A stretch of 64,000 nt of DNA, taken from positions 1,142,501 through 1,206,500 of the forward strand of contig OZ037844.1 of NCBI GenBank assembly GCA_964035575.1, read 5' to 3'. Below, piece after piece: positions 45,112-55,560 of this stretch. The DNA comes from Rhynchopus sp. YZ270_cl-10. Its lineage: Eukaryota; Euglenozoa; Diplonemea; Diplonemida; Diplonemidae. A program made the position numbers and the translations under genes. Numbering within the stretch: the first letter of the stretch is position 1; each line of letters opens with the position of its first letter. Under the pieces are notes generated by a model. The model was given only the letters and a program-made list of their open reading frames with translations, was not told the DNA's origin and searched no databases.

Positions 45112-46220
45112 TTTAGTTTTTTTTGGCAATCCTTAACACTCCTGGCTGGTGTGGTTGATAAACGCAACCGAACACCACGAAACGGATCCGCTCTATACGT
45201 TACGATCCGTATGCAACCAAAGCATGCAACGCAACGCAACCGATGCGTACGTTACGATCTGTATGCAACGCACGCAACGCAACCGATGTGTACGTAACGA
45301 TCTGTATGCAACGAACGCAACGCAACCGATGTGTACGTAGCGATCTGTATGCAACGAACGCAACGCATACAACGCAACGCAACCGATGTGTACGTAGCGA
45401 TCTGTATGCAACGAACGCAACGCATGCAACGCAACGCAACCGATGCGTACGTTACGATCTGTATGCAACGCACGCAACGCAAACGATGTGTACGTTACGA
45501 TCTGTATGCAACGAACGCAACGCATACAACGCAACGCAACCGATGTGTACGTTACGATCTGTATGCAACGAACGCAACGCATGCAACGCAACGCAACCGA
45601 TGCGTACGTTACGATCTGTATGCAACGCACGCAACGCAACCGATGTGTACGTTACGATCTGTATGCAACGAACGCAACGCATGCAACGCAACGCAACCGA
45701 TGAGTACGTTACGATCTGTCTGCAACGAACGCAACGCATGCAACACAACGTAACCGATGCATACGTTACGATCTGTATGCAACGAACGCAACGCAACCAA
45801 CGCAACGAGTGGTTACAAACCCCCACGCATGGTTCTCACAGCGCGCTGGCACGTTTCCCAAGCCGCAAACCCGGTTACCCGCCTGAAAAACCGGGTTTCT
45901 GGCCAAAACGCCTGTTTTGCCTGTAGAACCCTGTAGAAGCCTTAAGAAACACGTGTATAAAAGGGGTACTCGTGACACCCTGGTGTCAGGGTCTCTAAGG
46001 GCTCCCAGCCTCGCTGAGCCTATACACGCCCCAAAAAGTGTCCGATCTTTCCAAAGAAAACGTTTTTTCGGCTGGGCGAAGCTTCTACACCCTCAAAAAA
46101 AAACCGGTTTTTGGTCGTATCCAGCAGGGGGGAGGGGGAGACTGAAGGGGGGGTTAGAGACTGAGGGAGTGGCCGGAACAGCAACCTTTAAAAACTAGAA
46201 AACACAAGTGTTTTCTAGAA
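45112..46220 (+). mobile_element. Hybrid hairpin-tailed repeat: family B head, family A tail
   Basis: Starts TTTAGTTTTTTTTGG (B head), carries a minisatellite (45235-45790), the shared core, then the A-type G tract and CTAG hairpin plus AA. The same head/tail combination as 7011-8665, so either a hybrid lineage or repeated recombination. Confidence 0.8.
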
Positions 46221-46542
46221 TTTTTTTTTTTTTGAGTGACTTTTAAGCGTATACCTTTGGCTAAGCACGCCACGACACCGCTTACATTACTGCGCGCACC
46301 ACTCCATTTGTATTTTCCAGTTTTAGGGGAGGTATCCTCGCGTACGAGTTGTTTGACTCCAAAGTGATTCCCCGGCCTCTCAAGCAAGCAGGAGACCAAC
46401 GTCAGGGGAGGTGTAATGAGATACCCTGGGCCGTGCCCACCTTTTGTGTTCTGTTCATTTTGTTTGAGTGGTGCGCCCACCTTGCTTTTTGTTCATTGTG
46501 TACAAACCTATCGCAATAAAAAGACCACTAAAGGCCAAAGAG

Positions 46543-46580
<38 letters not shown>

Positions 46581-46582
<2 letters not shown>

Positions 46583-46965
46583 GCTACGTACGCATCGGTT
46601 GCGTTGCGTTGCATGCGTTGCGTTCGTTGCATACAGATCGCTACGTACGCATCGGTTGCGTTGCGTTGCATGCGTTGCGTTCGTTGCATACAGATCGCTA
46701 CGTACACATCGGTTGCGTTGCGTTGCATGCGTTGCGTTCGTTGCATACAGATCGCTACGTACACATCGGTTGCGTTGCGTTGTATGCGTTGCGTTCGTTG
46801 CGTTGCGTTCGTTGCGTTGTGTTCGTTGCATACAGATCGTATCGTACACATCGGTTGCGCTGCGTTGCATGCGTTGCGTTCGTTGCATACAGATCGCTAC
46901 GTACACATCGGTTGCGTTGCGTTGTATGCGTTGCGTTCGTTGCATACAGATCGTATCGTATACGT
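46581..46965. repeat. CpG-rich minisatellite remnant after the LINE
   Basis: Units of the same array as at 25090-25169, separated by the LINE insertion. Confidence 0.85.
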
Positions 46966-47042
46966 AGAGCGTTGCGTGCAAACCATACACAGACCGTTTG
47001 ACACACCAGCCAGCGAAGTGTTTTCAAGACCGTCAACTCAAA

Positions 47043-47085
47043 TTTAGTTTTTTTTGGCAATCCTTAACACTCACTGGCTGGTGTG
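47043..47085 (+). mobile_element. Family B head fragment
   Basis: TTTAGTTTTTTTTGGCAA to CTGGTGTG; interrupted by the family IV element at GTTGATG. The sequence after that element (50327 on) is not B body. Confidence 0.7.
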
Positions 47086-47256
47086 GTTGATGCAAGGCTC
47101 TAAGTCGACAGTGTCGGCCCCTGTCGGCCGACTGTCGGCCGACTGTCGAAAAGTCGAAAAAAAAAAAATTTTTTTTTTGGTGACCCTGCGTGAAATTTTT
47201 TTTTTTTTTTTTGTTAGGAAAAAAAAAATTTTTTTTTTGTGATGTCGAAAAAAAAA

Positions 47257-48051
47257 TTTGAGTTGACGGTCTTGAAAACACTTCGCTGGCTGGTGTGTCA
47301 AACGGTATGTGTATGGTTTGCACGTTACGCTCTACGTATACGATACACACAACGCTATGCGCGATATACGGTTCGTGTGCGGCGTAACGCATGCAACGAA
47401 CGCAACGCAACCGATGTGTGCGTAGCGATCTGTACGAAAGCATGCTACGGGTTTAACGCCATCGCGTTAACGCAACACCTGCGCCGCTGTGACACTTCGC
47501 TGGCTCGTGTGGTTGTGATAACGCCACGGTCTACACGTGCGTTACACACAACGGTCTTCGTATACGATACACACAACGCTATGCATATGCGTTGCACGCG
47601 TTAACCGCAACGGGTGGTTACCAAACGCAGCCCACCTTCGGTGGGCTGCTACAACTCGTGCCGTGTGTGGCCCATGCATGGTTCTCACAGCTCGCTGGCA
47701 CGTTTCCCAAGCCTCAAACCCGGTTACCTGCCTGAAAAACCGGGTTTTTGGCCAAAACGCCTGTTTTGCCTGTAGAACCCTGTAGAAGCCTTAAGAAACA
47801 CGTGTAAAAAAGGGGTACTCGTGACACCCTGGTGTCAGGGTCTCTAAGGGGCTACAGCTTCGCTGAGCCTCTACACCCCCCAAAAAGTGTCCGATCTTTC
47901 CAAAGAAAACGTTTTTTCGGCTGGGCGAAGCTTCTACACCCTCAAAAAAAAACCGGTTTTTGGTCGGATCCAGCAGGGGGGGTTAGAGGGGACTGAAGGG
48001 TGGCCGGAACAGCAACCTTTAAAAACTAGAAAACACAAGTGTTTTCTAGAA
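47257..48051 (+). mobile_element. Hairpin-tailed repeat family A, unit 1 in the foldback element
   Basis: Inserted between nine A and five T in the sequence that is intact at 23611-23625. Both runs are unchanged in length after removal. Confidence 0.9.
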
Positions 48052-48865
48052 TTTGAGTTGACGGTCTTGAAAACACTTCGCTGGCTGGTGTGTCAACCGG
48101 TATGTGTATGGTTTGCACGTAACGCTCTACGTATACGATACACACAACGCTATGCATAAGCGATACACGGTTCGTGTGCAGCGTAACGCATGCAACGCAA
48201 CGCAACCGATGTGTACGTAGCGATCTGTACGAAAGCATGCTACGGGTTTAACTCCATCGCGTTAACGCAACACCTGCGCCGCTGTGACACTTCGCTGGCT
48301 CGTGTGGTTGTGATAACGGAACGGTCTACACGTGCGTTACACACAATGGTCTTCGTATACGATACACACAACGCTATGTATATGCGATACACGCGTTAAC
48401 CGTATCGTGTGGCTACCAAACGCAGCCCACCTACGGTGGGCTGCTGCAACTCGTGCCGTGTGTGGCCCATGCATGGTTCTCACAGCTCGCTGGCACGTTT
48501 CCCAAGCCGCAAACCCGGTTACCTGCCTGAAAAACCGGGTTTTTGGCCAAAACGCCTGTTTTGCCTGTAGAACCCTGCAGTACCCTTAAGAAACACGTGT
48601 ATAAAAGGGGTACTCGTGACACCCTGGTGTCAGGGTCTCTAACGACTCCCAGCTCAAACTGAGTTATACACGCCCCAAAAAGTGCCCGATCTTTCCAAAG
48701 AAACAGTTTTTTGAGCTGGGCGAAGCTTCTACACCCTGAAAAAAAAACCGGTTTTTGGTCGGATCCAGCAGGGGGGGGGGGAGACTGGGGGGGGGTTACT
48801 GCTAGGTCGGTGGGTGGCCGGAACAGCAACCTTTAAAAACTAGAAAACACAAGTGTTTTCTAGAA
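48052..48865 (+). mobile_element. Hairpin-tailed repeat family A, unit 2 in the foldback element
   Basis: Head-to-tail with unit 1, tail at 48842-48865. More similar to 44299-45111 than to its own tandem partner, so the pair is not a simple duplication of one unit. Confidence 0.88.
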
Positions 48866-49278
48866 TTTTTGGGTCATATGGCCTTTTTAGCAACAAAGGC
48901 GAACAAGACGACCATTTCCCCGAGACCCCCGCGACCCGGGTCGCGACCCCCATAAAAAAAAAAAAATTTTTTTTTTTTTGGTCGTTGAAAAAATTTTGCC
49001 TTTTTTTTTTTTTTTTTTTGGAAATTATGGAATTCGGTTTTGCCTTACGAACCTTATTTTTTTTTTTGGCCCTTTTTTCCTAGTTCTGGCCCTATCTTTC
49101 AAATAAAGCCAGAATTTTCAACTTTTGAGCCTTTTTAAGGCATTTCCCCGCGTTTTTCTGCAAAAAAAGATCAAAAGAACTCAATTTGCCTTTGCGAAAA
49201 AAAAATTTTTTTTTTTTTTGAATTTTTTTTTTTTCGACAACTACTTTCTGGGGTACTGTCAGTACGTAAGGTATGACC

Positions 49279-49666
49279 CAAGGCTCTGATGAGGCCCAGG
49301 CCTCCCGGCCGGGAGGCCCGGCCTCCCAGGCCTCCCGGCCTCCCAAAAAAAAATTTTTTTTTTCGACATCACAAAATTTTTCACCAAAAAAAAAAAAAAA
49401 ATTTTTTTTTGGGAGTGGGCGATTTCGGAAAAAAAAATCCAAAAAAAAAAATCCAAAAAAAACCGTCACAGACGGTCCAGTAGCGACGTAAGCAAAATCC
49501 ATATTTTTTTGCCGAATTTTGCTAAGTACCGGAAAATTTTTCCTAACAAAAAAAAAAAAAAAATTTCACGCAGGGTCACAAAAAAAAAAATTTTTTTTTT
49601 GGGAGGCCGGGAGGCCTGGGAGGCCGGGCCTCCCGGCCGGGAGGCCTGGGCCTCATCAGAGCCTTG
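49279..49666. mobile_element. Foldback element family III, 388 bp
   Basis: CAAGGCTCTGATGAGGCC ends, nested GGCCTCCCGG/CCGGGAGGCC palindromes, duplication TATGACC (49272-49278 and 49667-49673). The empty site GGTATGACCAAAATAGCC is at 24033. Confidence 0.93.
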
Positions 49667-50326
49667 TATGACCAAAATAGCCGTATTTTGGCTGAAAATT
49701 CGACTTGAAAATTTTTTTCATAATTTGCCCAATCTGAGGTTTTCATTGGATTCATCGGGCAATTTTATGAGGTACCACGCCCGATTTTGGGCAAAAAAAA
49801 AATTTTTTTTTTGGCCAAAAATCGCCTTGTATTACCACTGTATTGGTGTAGGCTTGTACACAGAAGTGTGTTTTGTGTAACCACAGATGGTCAAAACACC
49901 CGATTTTTGCGTTTTTTTGCATTTTTTGGTGCCCAAAAACCCACCTCAGGGTCGAAATTTTCCCAAAAAAAAAATTTTTTTTTTCGATTTTTTTTCGATT
50001 TTTCGACAAGTCGCTGGCCCATACAAAATGTACAGGGTACACACAAAATGACCGGGAAATAAATTCTAGATGCTCAAAACATCAAAATTCTTGCTTTATT
50101 TGCATGCCCGGTGCCCGCGGGTCCCAAAAAAAAAATTTTTTTTTGGGTGAAAAAATTTTGTGATGTCGAAAAAAAAAAAATTTTTTTTTTTCGACAAGAC
50201 ACAGTCGACAGTCGACAAAGACACACTGTGTCTTCGACAAAAGACACAGTGTGTCTTTGTGTCTTTGTGTCTTTCGACAGTGTCTAGACACAAAGACACA
50301 CTGTCGACTTAGAGCCTTGGTTGATG

Positions 50327-50670
50327 TATCATTGACAATTTTCTTCAATTTAACCGGAATGGGGGAATGCAGCATGGCGAAAGAAAAAGTAGCGTACCGT
50401 GCGCCTGCGGCGCTAGCTAACGTGTTGCGGAACCTCTGGAAACTCACAGGGAGGCCGTGATGGTGATTGAAGACGACGAGACTGAGGACGACGATGCGAG
50501 CTTTTGGCAGCAAAGCCACCAAAAGCCCTCCCTAAGGGAAAAAAGCGCCTGGACGCGATGTTCAACGCACAAGGCAAAGGTGCGCAAAGGGGAGGTGAAG
50601 GAGGAGCTGCTGCAGGTGAAGGAAGAGGTCTTGGAGGTGGAGCAGCCAGACAGCCCTGTGGACTCTGAGG
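50327..50670 (+). other. Possible host-gene fragment
   Basis: Unique sequence of normal complexity. A frame from 50460 reads VIEDDETEDDDASFW and KGEVKEELLQVKEEVLEVE, an acidic, coil-like composition, running into the MITE at 50671. No family recognised. It could be a captured exon or chance. Confidence 0.25.
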
Positions 50671-51078
50671 CAGTGCTACCAACGCGACAAGTCGCGCGCG
50701 ACACGCGACAAACCACCCGCGACAGCGCGACAAAATGAGTTGTCGCAAAAATCGAAAAATTTTTTTTTCCATTTTGAGACACTTTTTTTTTTTTTTTTGT
50801 TAGGAAAAATCGCGTTTTTTCCGGGTACTTAGCAAAATTTTGGTCAAAAAATGATGGCTTTTGCTTACGTCGCTACTGTACCGTCTGCGATGGTTTTTTC
50901 TGGATTTTTTTTTTTGGATTTTTTTTTCCAAAATCGCCCACACCCAAAAAAAAAAATTTTTTTTTTTTTTGGTGAAAATTTTTGTGATGTCGAAAAAAAA
51001 AATTTTTTTTGGGCGCGACAGCGCGACAAGTGGCACTTTGTCGCGCGACTAGAATCTCTTGTCGCGTTGGTAGCACTG
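50671..51078 (-). mobile_element. Foldback MITE family I, 408 bp, flanks unmatched
   Basis: Intact ends, but the flanking heptamers are TCTGAGG and CCTGTAG, which do not match. One side was probably replaced by a rearrangement after insertion. Confidence 0.9.
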
Positions 51079-51348
51079 CCTGTAGAACCCTTGCTGCAGC
51101 CTGCGCTGGCAAAACCGGCATGAAAGCGAGCACGCAAACTGGCCGAACGCCAGAATCCCACCCCAAATTTTTAATAAAATTTTTTTTACCATCCCAAAAG
51201 TTAAAAAGTTAAAATTTAACTCCAAAACAGGGGGACCTATTATCCTAGGGATAATAGGTCTACCCGGATAATAGGTCCACCCCCCCTTTATGTGATGCTC
51301 AAAACATCAAAATTTTGCGTTTTTTTGCATTTTTGGGACAGTCTGAGC
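51079..51348. other. Unassigned stretch
   Basis: Contains CCTGTAGAACCC, a short relic of the A/B core, then unique sequence, a GACCTATTATCC / GGATAATAGGTC inverted repeat (51231-51283) and a TGATGCTCAAAACATC module. No gene seen. Confidence 0.4.
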
Positions 51349-51736
51349 CAAGGCTCTGATGAGGCCCAGGCCTCCCGGCCGGGAGGCCCGGCCTCCCAGG
51401 CCTCCCGGCCTCCCAAAAAAAAAATTTTTTTTCCGGTGACATCTGCGGAACTTTTTTTTTTTTTTTCCTTAGGAAAAATTTTCGGGTACTTAGCAAAATT
51501 CGGCAAAAAATTATGGATTTTGCTTACGTCGCTACTGGACCGTCTGTGGTGGTTTTTTTTGGATTTTTTTTTTTGGATTTTTTTTTCCGAAATCGCCCGC
51601 TCCCAAAAAAAAAATTTTTTTTTTTTTTTGGTGAAAAATTTTGTGATGTCGAAAAAAAAAATTTTTTTTTGGGAGGCCGGGAGGCCTGGGAGGCCGGGCC
51701 TCCCGGCCGGGAGGCCTGGGCCTCATCAGAGCCTTG
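51349..51736. mobile_element. Foldback element family III, 388 bp
   Basis: Same structure and size as 49279-49666, duplication TCTGAGC (51342-51348 and 51737-51743). The empty module CAATCTGAGCCCAAAA is at 31434. The interior differs by scattered substitutions. Confidence 0.93.
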
Positions 51737-51799
51737 TCTGAGCCCAAAAAAAAATTTTTTTTTCAGCTGAAAATTGTCTTTGCCAAAAAAAAAATTTTG

Positions 51800-51972
51800 C
51801 TAGTTTATGGCCCCGAAGGTCCAGTTTATGGCCCTGAGGGTCTAGTTTATGGCCCTGAGGGTCCGGTTTATGGCCCCGAGGGTCCTGGGGGCCAAAAACT
51901 GGCCCTCGGGGCCAAAAAACTGTAGAAACTGTGGGCCAGAGGGCGGGCCATAAACCGGCCCTCAGGGACATA
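51800..51972. repeat. Short tandem repeat, about 21-22 bp (GTTTATGGCCCTGAGGGTC)
   Basis: Four or five units, followed by inverted copies (GGCCCTCGGGGCC, GGCCATAAACCGGCCC) that can fold back. Joins a truncated A element. Confidence 0.75.
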
Positions 51973-52457
51973 AAGGAACGGTCTACACATGCGTTACACA
52001 CAACGGTCTTCGTATACGATACACACAACGCTATGTATATGCGATACACGCGTTAACCGTATCGTGTGGTTGCCAAACGCAGCCCACCTACGGTGGGCTG
52101 CTGCAACTCGTGCCGTGTGTGGCCCATGCATGGTTCTCACAGCTCGCTGGCACGTTTCCCAAGCCGCAAACCCGGTTACCTGCCTGAAAAACCGGGTTTT
52201 TGGCCAAAACGCCTGTTTTGCCTGTAGAACCCTGCAGAACCCTTAAGATACACGTGTATAAAAGGGGTACTCGTGACACCCTGGTGTCAGGGTCTCTAAC
52301 GGCTCCCAGCTCAAACTGAGTTATACACGCCCCAAAAAGTGCCCGATCTTTCCAAAGAAACAGTTTTTTCAGCTGGGCGAAGCTTCTACACCCTCTAAAA
52401 AAAACCGGTTTTTGGTCGGATCCAGCAGGGGGGGGGGGGGGGGGGGGGGGGGGGGAG

Positions 52458-55400
52458 CACGACGGACTAGTTATGACCATGACAGGTGATTTTACTAGTA
52501 AAATGACAGGTGAAAATTTTTGACAGGTGGTACCTGTCATTTTGACAGGTACCACCTGTCATTTTGACAGGTACCACCTGTCAAAATACAGGCACCAGGT
52601 ACCCAGGTGCCCAGGTACCCAGGTACCCAGGTACCCAGGTACCCAGGTACCCAGGTACCCAGGTACCCCCAATGACATAACGAAGTATCGCTTGAAAGTA
52701 CCGTTCAATAACCTTTCTTGGGTGTGCATGAAGTAGCACACAAGGTAGATCAAACGATAAATCAATCAGATAAACGTTACATCATCGGAAAATTGTTGGC
52801 ACCGCCGCCCTGTCTTCGTATTTATTACGTCGACAGGCCAAACAGCGTTGGGCTCAGAAGAAGCAGTGCAAAACACTGGGGATCAACATGAGAACCAACT
52901 CCCAACAACACAGGCTACCGAAGTAGCAGGTGGGGTGTTGCGGGTGTTTGGGGTGAAAGAAAATCGATTTTGGTAAGTTACAGCAGAAAATTCTTAAGTT
53001 TGCACTAGTCGAGAGAGGCTTACCCGCTGCAGTGAAGCAGTGCACCCATTTAAGGATGGAGAAGCGTGACACGCACATACAAGTATGTACGTTACTTCAA
53101 CAAAGGCTGAATTCTGGTAATTCTAAGGGATGTGAATTCAGCCACCACGCAGGTAGTGTTTTAAGGTTCCTCGCTTTGTTCTGCACAGCGGGCTTATGAT
53201 ACAAAGGAGTTGCCCCCGCTCTCTTTCGCGCAAACTTAAGAAAATTCTGAAGTAACTACAACCTGGCGTGCGGGTACAGATGCATTGCTTTGTTCTTTCC
53301 TCAAAGTCATGTGTGATCTCTCGGGTCTGTACTAAAGTCAGTGTTTAGATAAGCATCCACTTGACTCGTTCTAACAACCGTTGAAATCTAGAACAAAACA
53401 ACACACTGCCCCTTCTCACACCAAGCCGCCATGCTTCAAGAGCATGCCCTGGGCAAAAATTACTGTGACAAAAACTGGTTTCTGGGGGAACGCGATATTT
53501 TATTGTGCCTAGTCCTCCGCAAGCAGAGGACAGACTTTCCGGATCCCGAAGTCGAATTTCTTGCACTAGCTATGCTCCCTGGGTTAATGGCTATAGCAGT
53601 GACTGACTAAGAGTTTCATAATAATTAGGGTGGTCTATGGGGTGGGTTAATGGAAAAGTTGGTTTATAAACCCGACTTTTTCATTAGGGTGGTCTCGGTC
53701 GCCACCTGATTTTGAAATATTTGCACCAGCTCGTCCGTCGGCACTGCTTCGCTGTCACAATGAAGGGTCGTCGGTTCGGGTACCTGTTAAGAGAAATTGA
53801 GGACAAAAGTGACATTTAGAACAAAAAGAAAAAGTTGACTTGAAATACAAAACCCTCTCGTGAACAGTGTACCTTGGTACATGACCGGCTGTACCGGGGT
53901 GGACACCCAACAAGAGATAGATAGAGGTGCACAAATCCTGAGTCGCTAATTTGGGCGGGAAAAAATAGCTTCAATTTACATCCGGAGGCGAGACGTACAT
54001 CCAGAGCGGGAAAATGTCGAAAAGGGGGAGCGGGGGTGGTGAAAACCGGGGGTTAAAAACATACCTCGCACTCGGTCCACTCTCCAGGTACGAGAACATC
54101 ATTGGACATACAAACCCACCACTGCGTCAGTAAATAGCTATTTCCCTCCCTCCCGCCAGGTTCGAGGGAGCACTTGAGGGAGGACAAAAAATGTCTATGG
54201 TTCGCGCAGGTGGTTTTCTTACGGGAAAAATCTGGGGGGCCGGGGCCGTGTTGCTGAGAATAACTCGCACTCTGCCCGGTGTGAACAAGCCCACACCAAA
54301 GCAATGGCTGTACAAGTCGATTTTTGCAGGGGTGGGCGGGCACCCGGGCTTTTTCCATTTTTTTGGATCGGAAAAAAATTAGGGTACATTGTAAAAAATG
54401 CAGCGGGATTTTTGATGAAGAATAGTGATTTTGTGCATAAAAGGTAAATACGTCCCGAGCCCGGCGCGCGTAGCGCGCCGGAAGTTCTGAGCTTTCGCAC
54501 GGTGGTGGGTGGGGTGGATCTTTATGATATTCAAAGAGATGCAGAATCTCTGCGGACACCTCCTCACTGAGGTACCCTCGGGATGGTTCTTGGCATGCAA
54601 AAGTGCAGCAAGGGGTTCGTCGACAACTTGTGAGCGGAGACGTGTCTTCACCAACTTCAATCACGAAAATGCCCGCTCATCTTCGCAAGACGAAACAGGG
54701 GGTCAGAAGGCGAGTCGCACAAACTCGCATTGTCCCGTACTCCTTCTTCAGTTGCGTCTTCATCTCCTCTCTGCTTGTCCCCGGCTTCACCGGATCCACC
54801 AGGAGCTTCTCCCCACTCCTTGTCATCTCCGAGGTCGGGTTGCAACGGAAGGAAATAGTCGGCAGATGGCTCGGGCGAGGAGGCTGGGAGGAAGATGAAA
54901 GAGGTGGGCGGCCCTTCGGGCCCCAGCCCACCTCTTCAATTTTTTTATTTGTACCTTTTTTTTTTTTTTTTTGAAGAATTCTTCATCGGATTCTTCAGCG
55001 CGGAAAAACTGATTATGGCTTAGTACCGCACTCCCGTGTATTTGGTGCACCCAGATTAAAACACCCGATTTTTGCGTTTTTTTGCATTTTTTCGCCCAGT
55101 ATTGAGGACATGTGGGGGTGAGGACCACCGAGGGCAATTTTGTGAATTTTTTTGGGGTCAAAAATTGACTTGTCTTTCGTAAATCCCACGAAAAATCGTG
55201 GTGCGCAAAATCGCGTTTTAGACCCCCATAGATGCTCAAAAGTGTCAAATTTTGCTTTTAACGGCCTCAAATCGTCGAAATTCGCCCTAAAAGGGGGCAA
55301 AAAAAAAAATTCGAGAGTCCCTTTCCCTGGGAGGCAATAGCCACCGGCAAAAACACCTGTCATATGACAGGTGGTACCTGTCATTTTACAGGTACCACCT

Positions 55401-55498
55401 GTCATATTACTAGTAATATTCAATTATCACCTGTCATATTTTTAACTAGTAACACCACCTGTCATATCACCTGTCATGGCCATAACTAGTCCGTCGTG
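52458..55498. mobile_element. TIR element with CACGACGGACTAG ends, 3.04 kb
   Basis: Inverted ends CACGACGGACTAGTTATG (second A/G variable), then stacked GACAGGTG/CACCTGTC repeats on both sides, and AG at each flank (possible 2-bp duplication). The host reads GGGGAGACTG when closed. The interior holds a CAGGTACC decamer array (52590-52670), 2 kb of mostly unique sequence without a recognisable gene, and a diverged foldback module (54290-54345). CAC termini and 2-bp duplications occur in the CACTA/CMC group, so that is a tentative guess. Confidence 0.65.
53170..54060. other. Unique interior of the CAC-ended element
   Basis: No convincing ORF. A palindromic element, TTAGGGTGGTCT...AGTTGGTTTATAAACCCGACT...TTAGGGTGGTCT, sits at 53626-53700. 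The long minus frame at 54053-54664 crosses repeat modules and is not credible as a gene. Confidence 0.4.
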
Positions 55499-55560
55499 AG
55501 ACTGAAGGGTGGCCGGAACAGCAACCTTTAAAAACTAGAAAACACAAGTGTTTTCTAGAA

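Larger units (their letters stand above)
40201..46541 (+). other. LINE L3 3' UTR (split twice) and polyadenylation signal
   Basis: LINE segments 40201-40542, 42428-44298 and 46221-46541, matching the other copies in order. AATAAA at 46515-46520 precedes the A tail by about 21 bases. The middle segment contains a diverged duplication (about 42655-43085 and 43205-43680) sharing CCTATTTAATAC, CACGTGCCGGTGAAGCTGC and CGTAGCGACACCCCCGATGC. Confidence 0.85.
25170..46580 (+). mobile_element. LINE copy L3: full-length ingi/I-like element with nested insertions
   Basis: A 21.4-kb span from CACGACACGAG to poly(A), flanked by ATCGCT (25164-25169 and after the tail). Subtracting five insertions leaves about 8.3 kb: a 5' UTR of 62 nt, ORF1, a Q/H-rich linker, 2A, APE endonuclease, reverse transcriptase, RNase H, a zinc-binding tail and a 2.5-kb 3' UTR. 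APE-RT-RNase H with a 2A just before the endonuclease is known from trypanosome L1Tc/ingi elements and some other LINEs. Family assignment is by motif only. It is inactive as it stands because of the insertions and a one-base shift in ORF1. Confidence 0.9.
23316..47042 (-). mobile_element. Family A element hosting a LINE and a foldback element
   Basis: The left part (23316-23456, 24695-25169) and the right part (46581-47042) together form one minus-strand A element. It was opened first at a TGTATAG site (element 23457-24687) and at ATCGCT by the 21.4-kb LINE. The continuous repeat text GCATACAGATCGCTACGTACGCATC is recovered when the LINE is removed. The hairpin tail is missing, as in its neighbour. 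Confidence 0.8.
47093..50319. mobile_element. Foldback element family IV, second copy, with nested insertions
   Basis: Same ends as 23457-24687, duplication GTTGATG (47086-47092 and 50320-50326). Two tandem A elements (47257-48865) and one family III element (49279-49666) sit inside. Without them it is about 1.22 kb, the size of the first copy. Confidence 0.92.
51973..55560 (+). mobile_element. Family A element truncated at its head and split by a 3-kb TIR element
   Basis: Begins mid-body (GAACGGTCTACAC), has the core with TATAAAA at 52258, a G tract, the 52458-55498 insertion, then the tail with hairpin at 55535-55558 plus AA. Confidence 0.8.

Noticed and set aside
54053-54664. A 203-codon minus-strand frame
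   Set aside because: It crosses a recognisable non-coding foldback module and has no motif.
54664-54930. MPAHLRKTKQ, resembling the start of ribosomal protein uL15
   Set aside because: Only eight or so residues agree and the following sequence does not resemble uL15.
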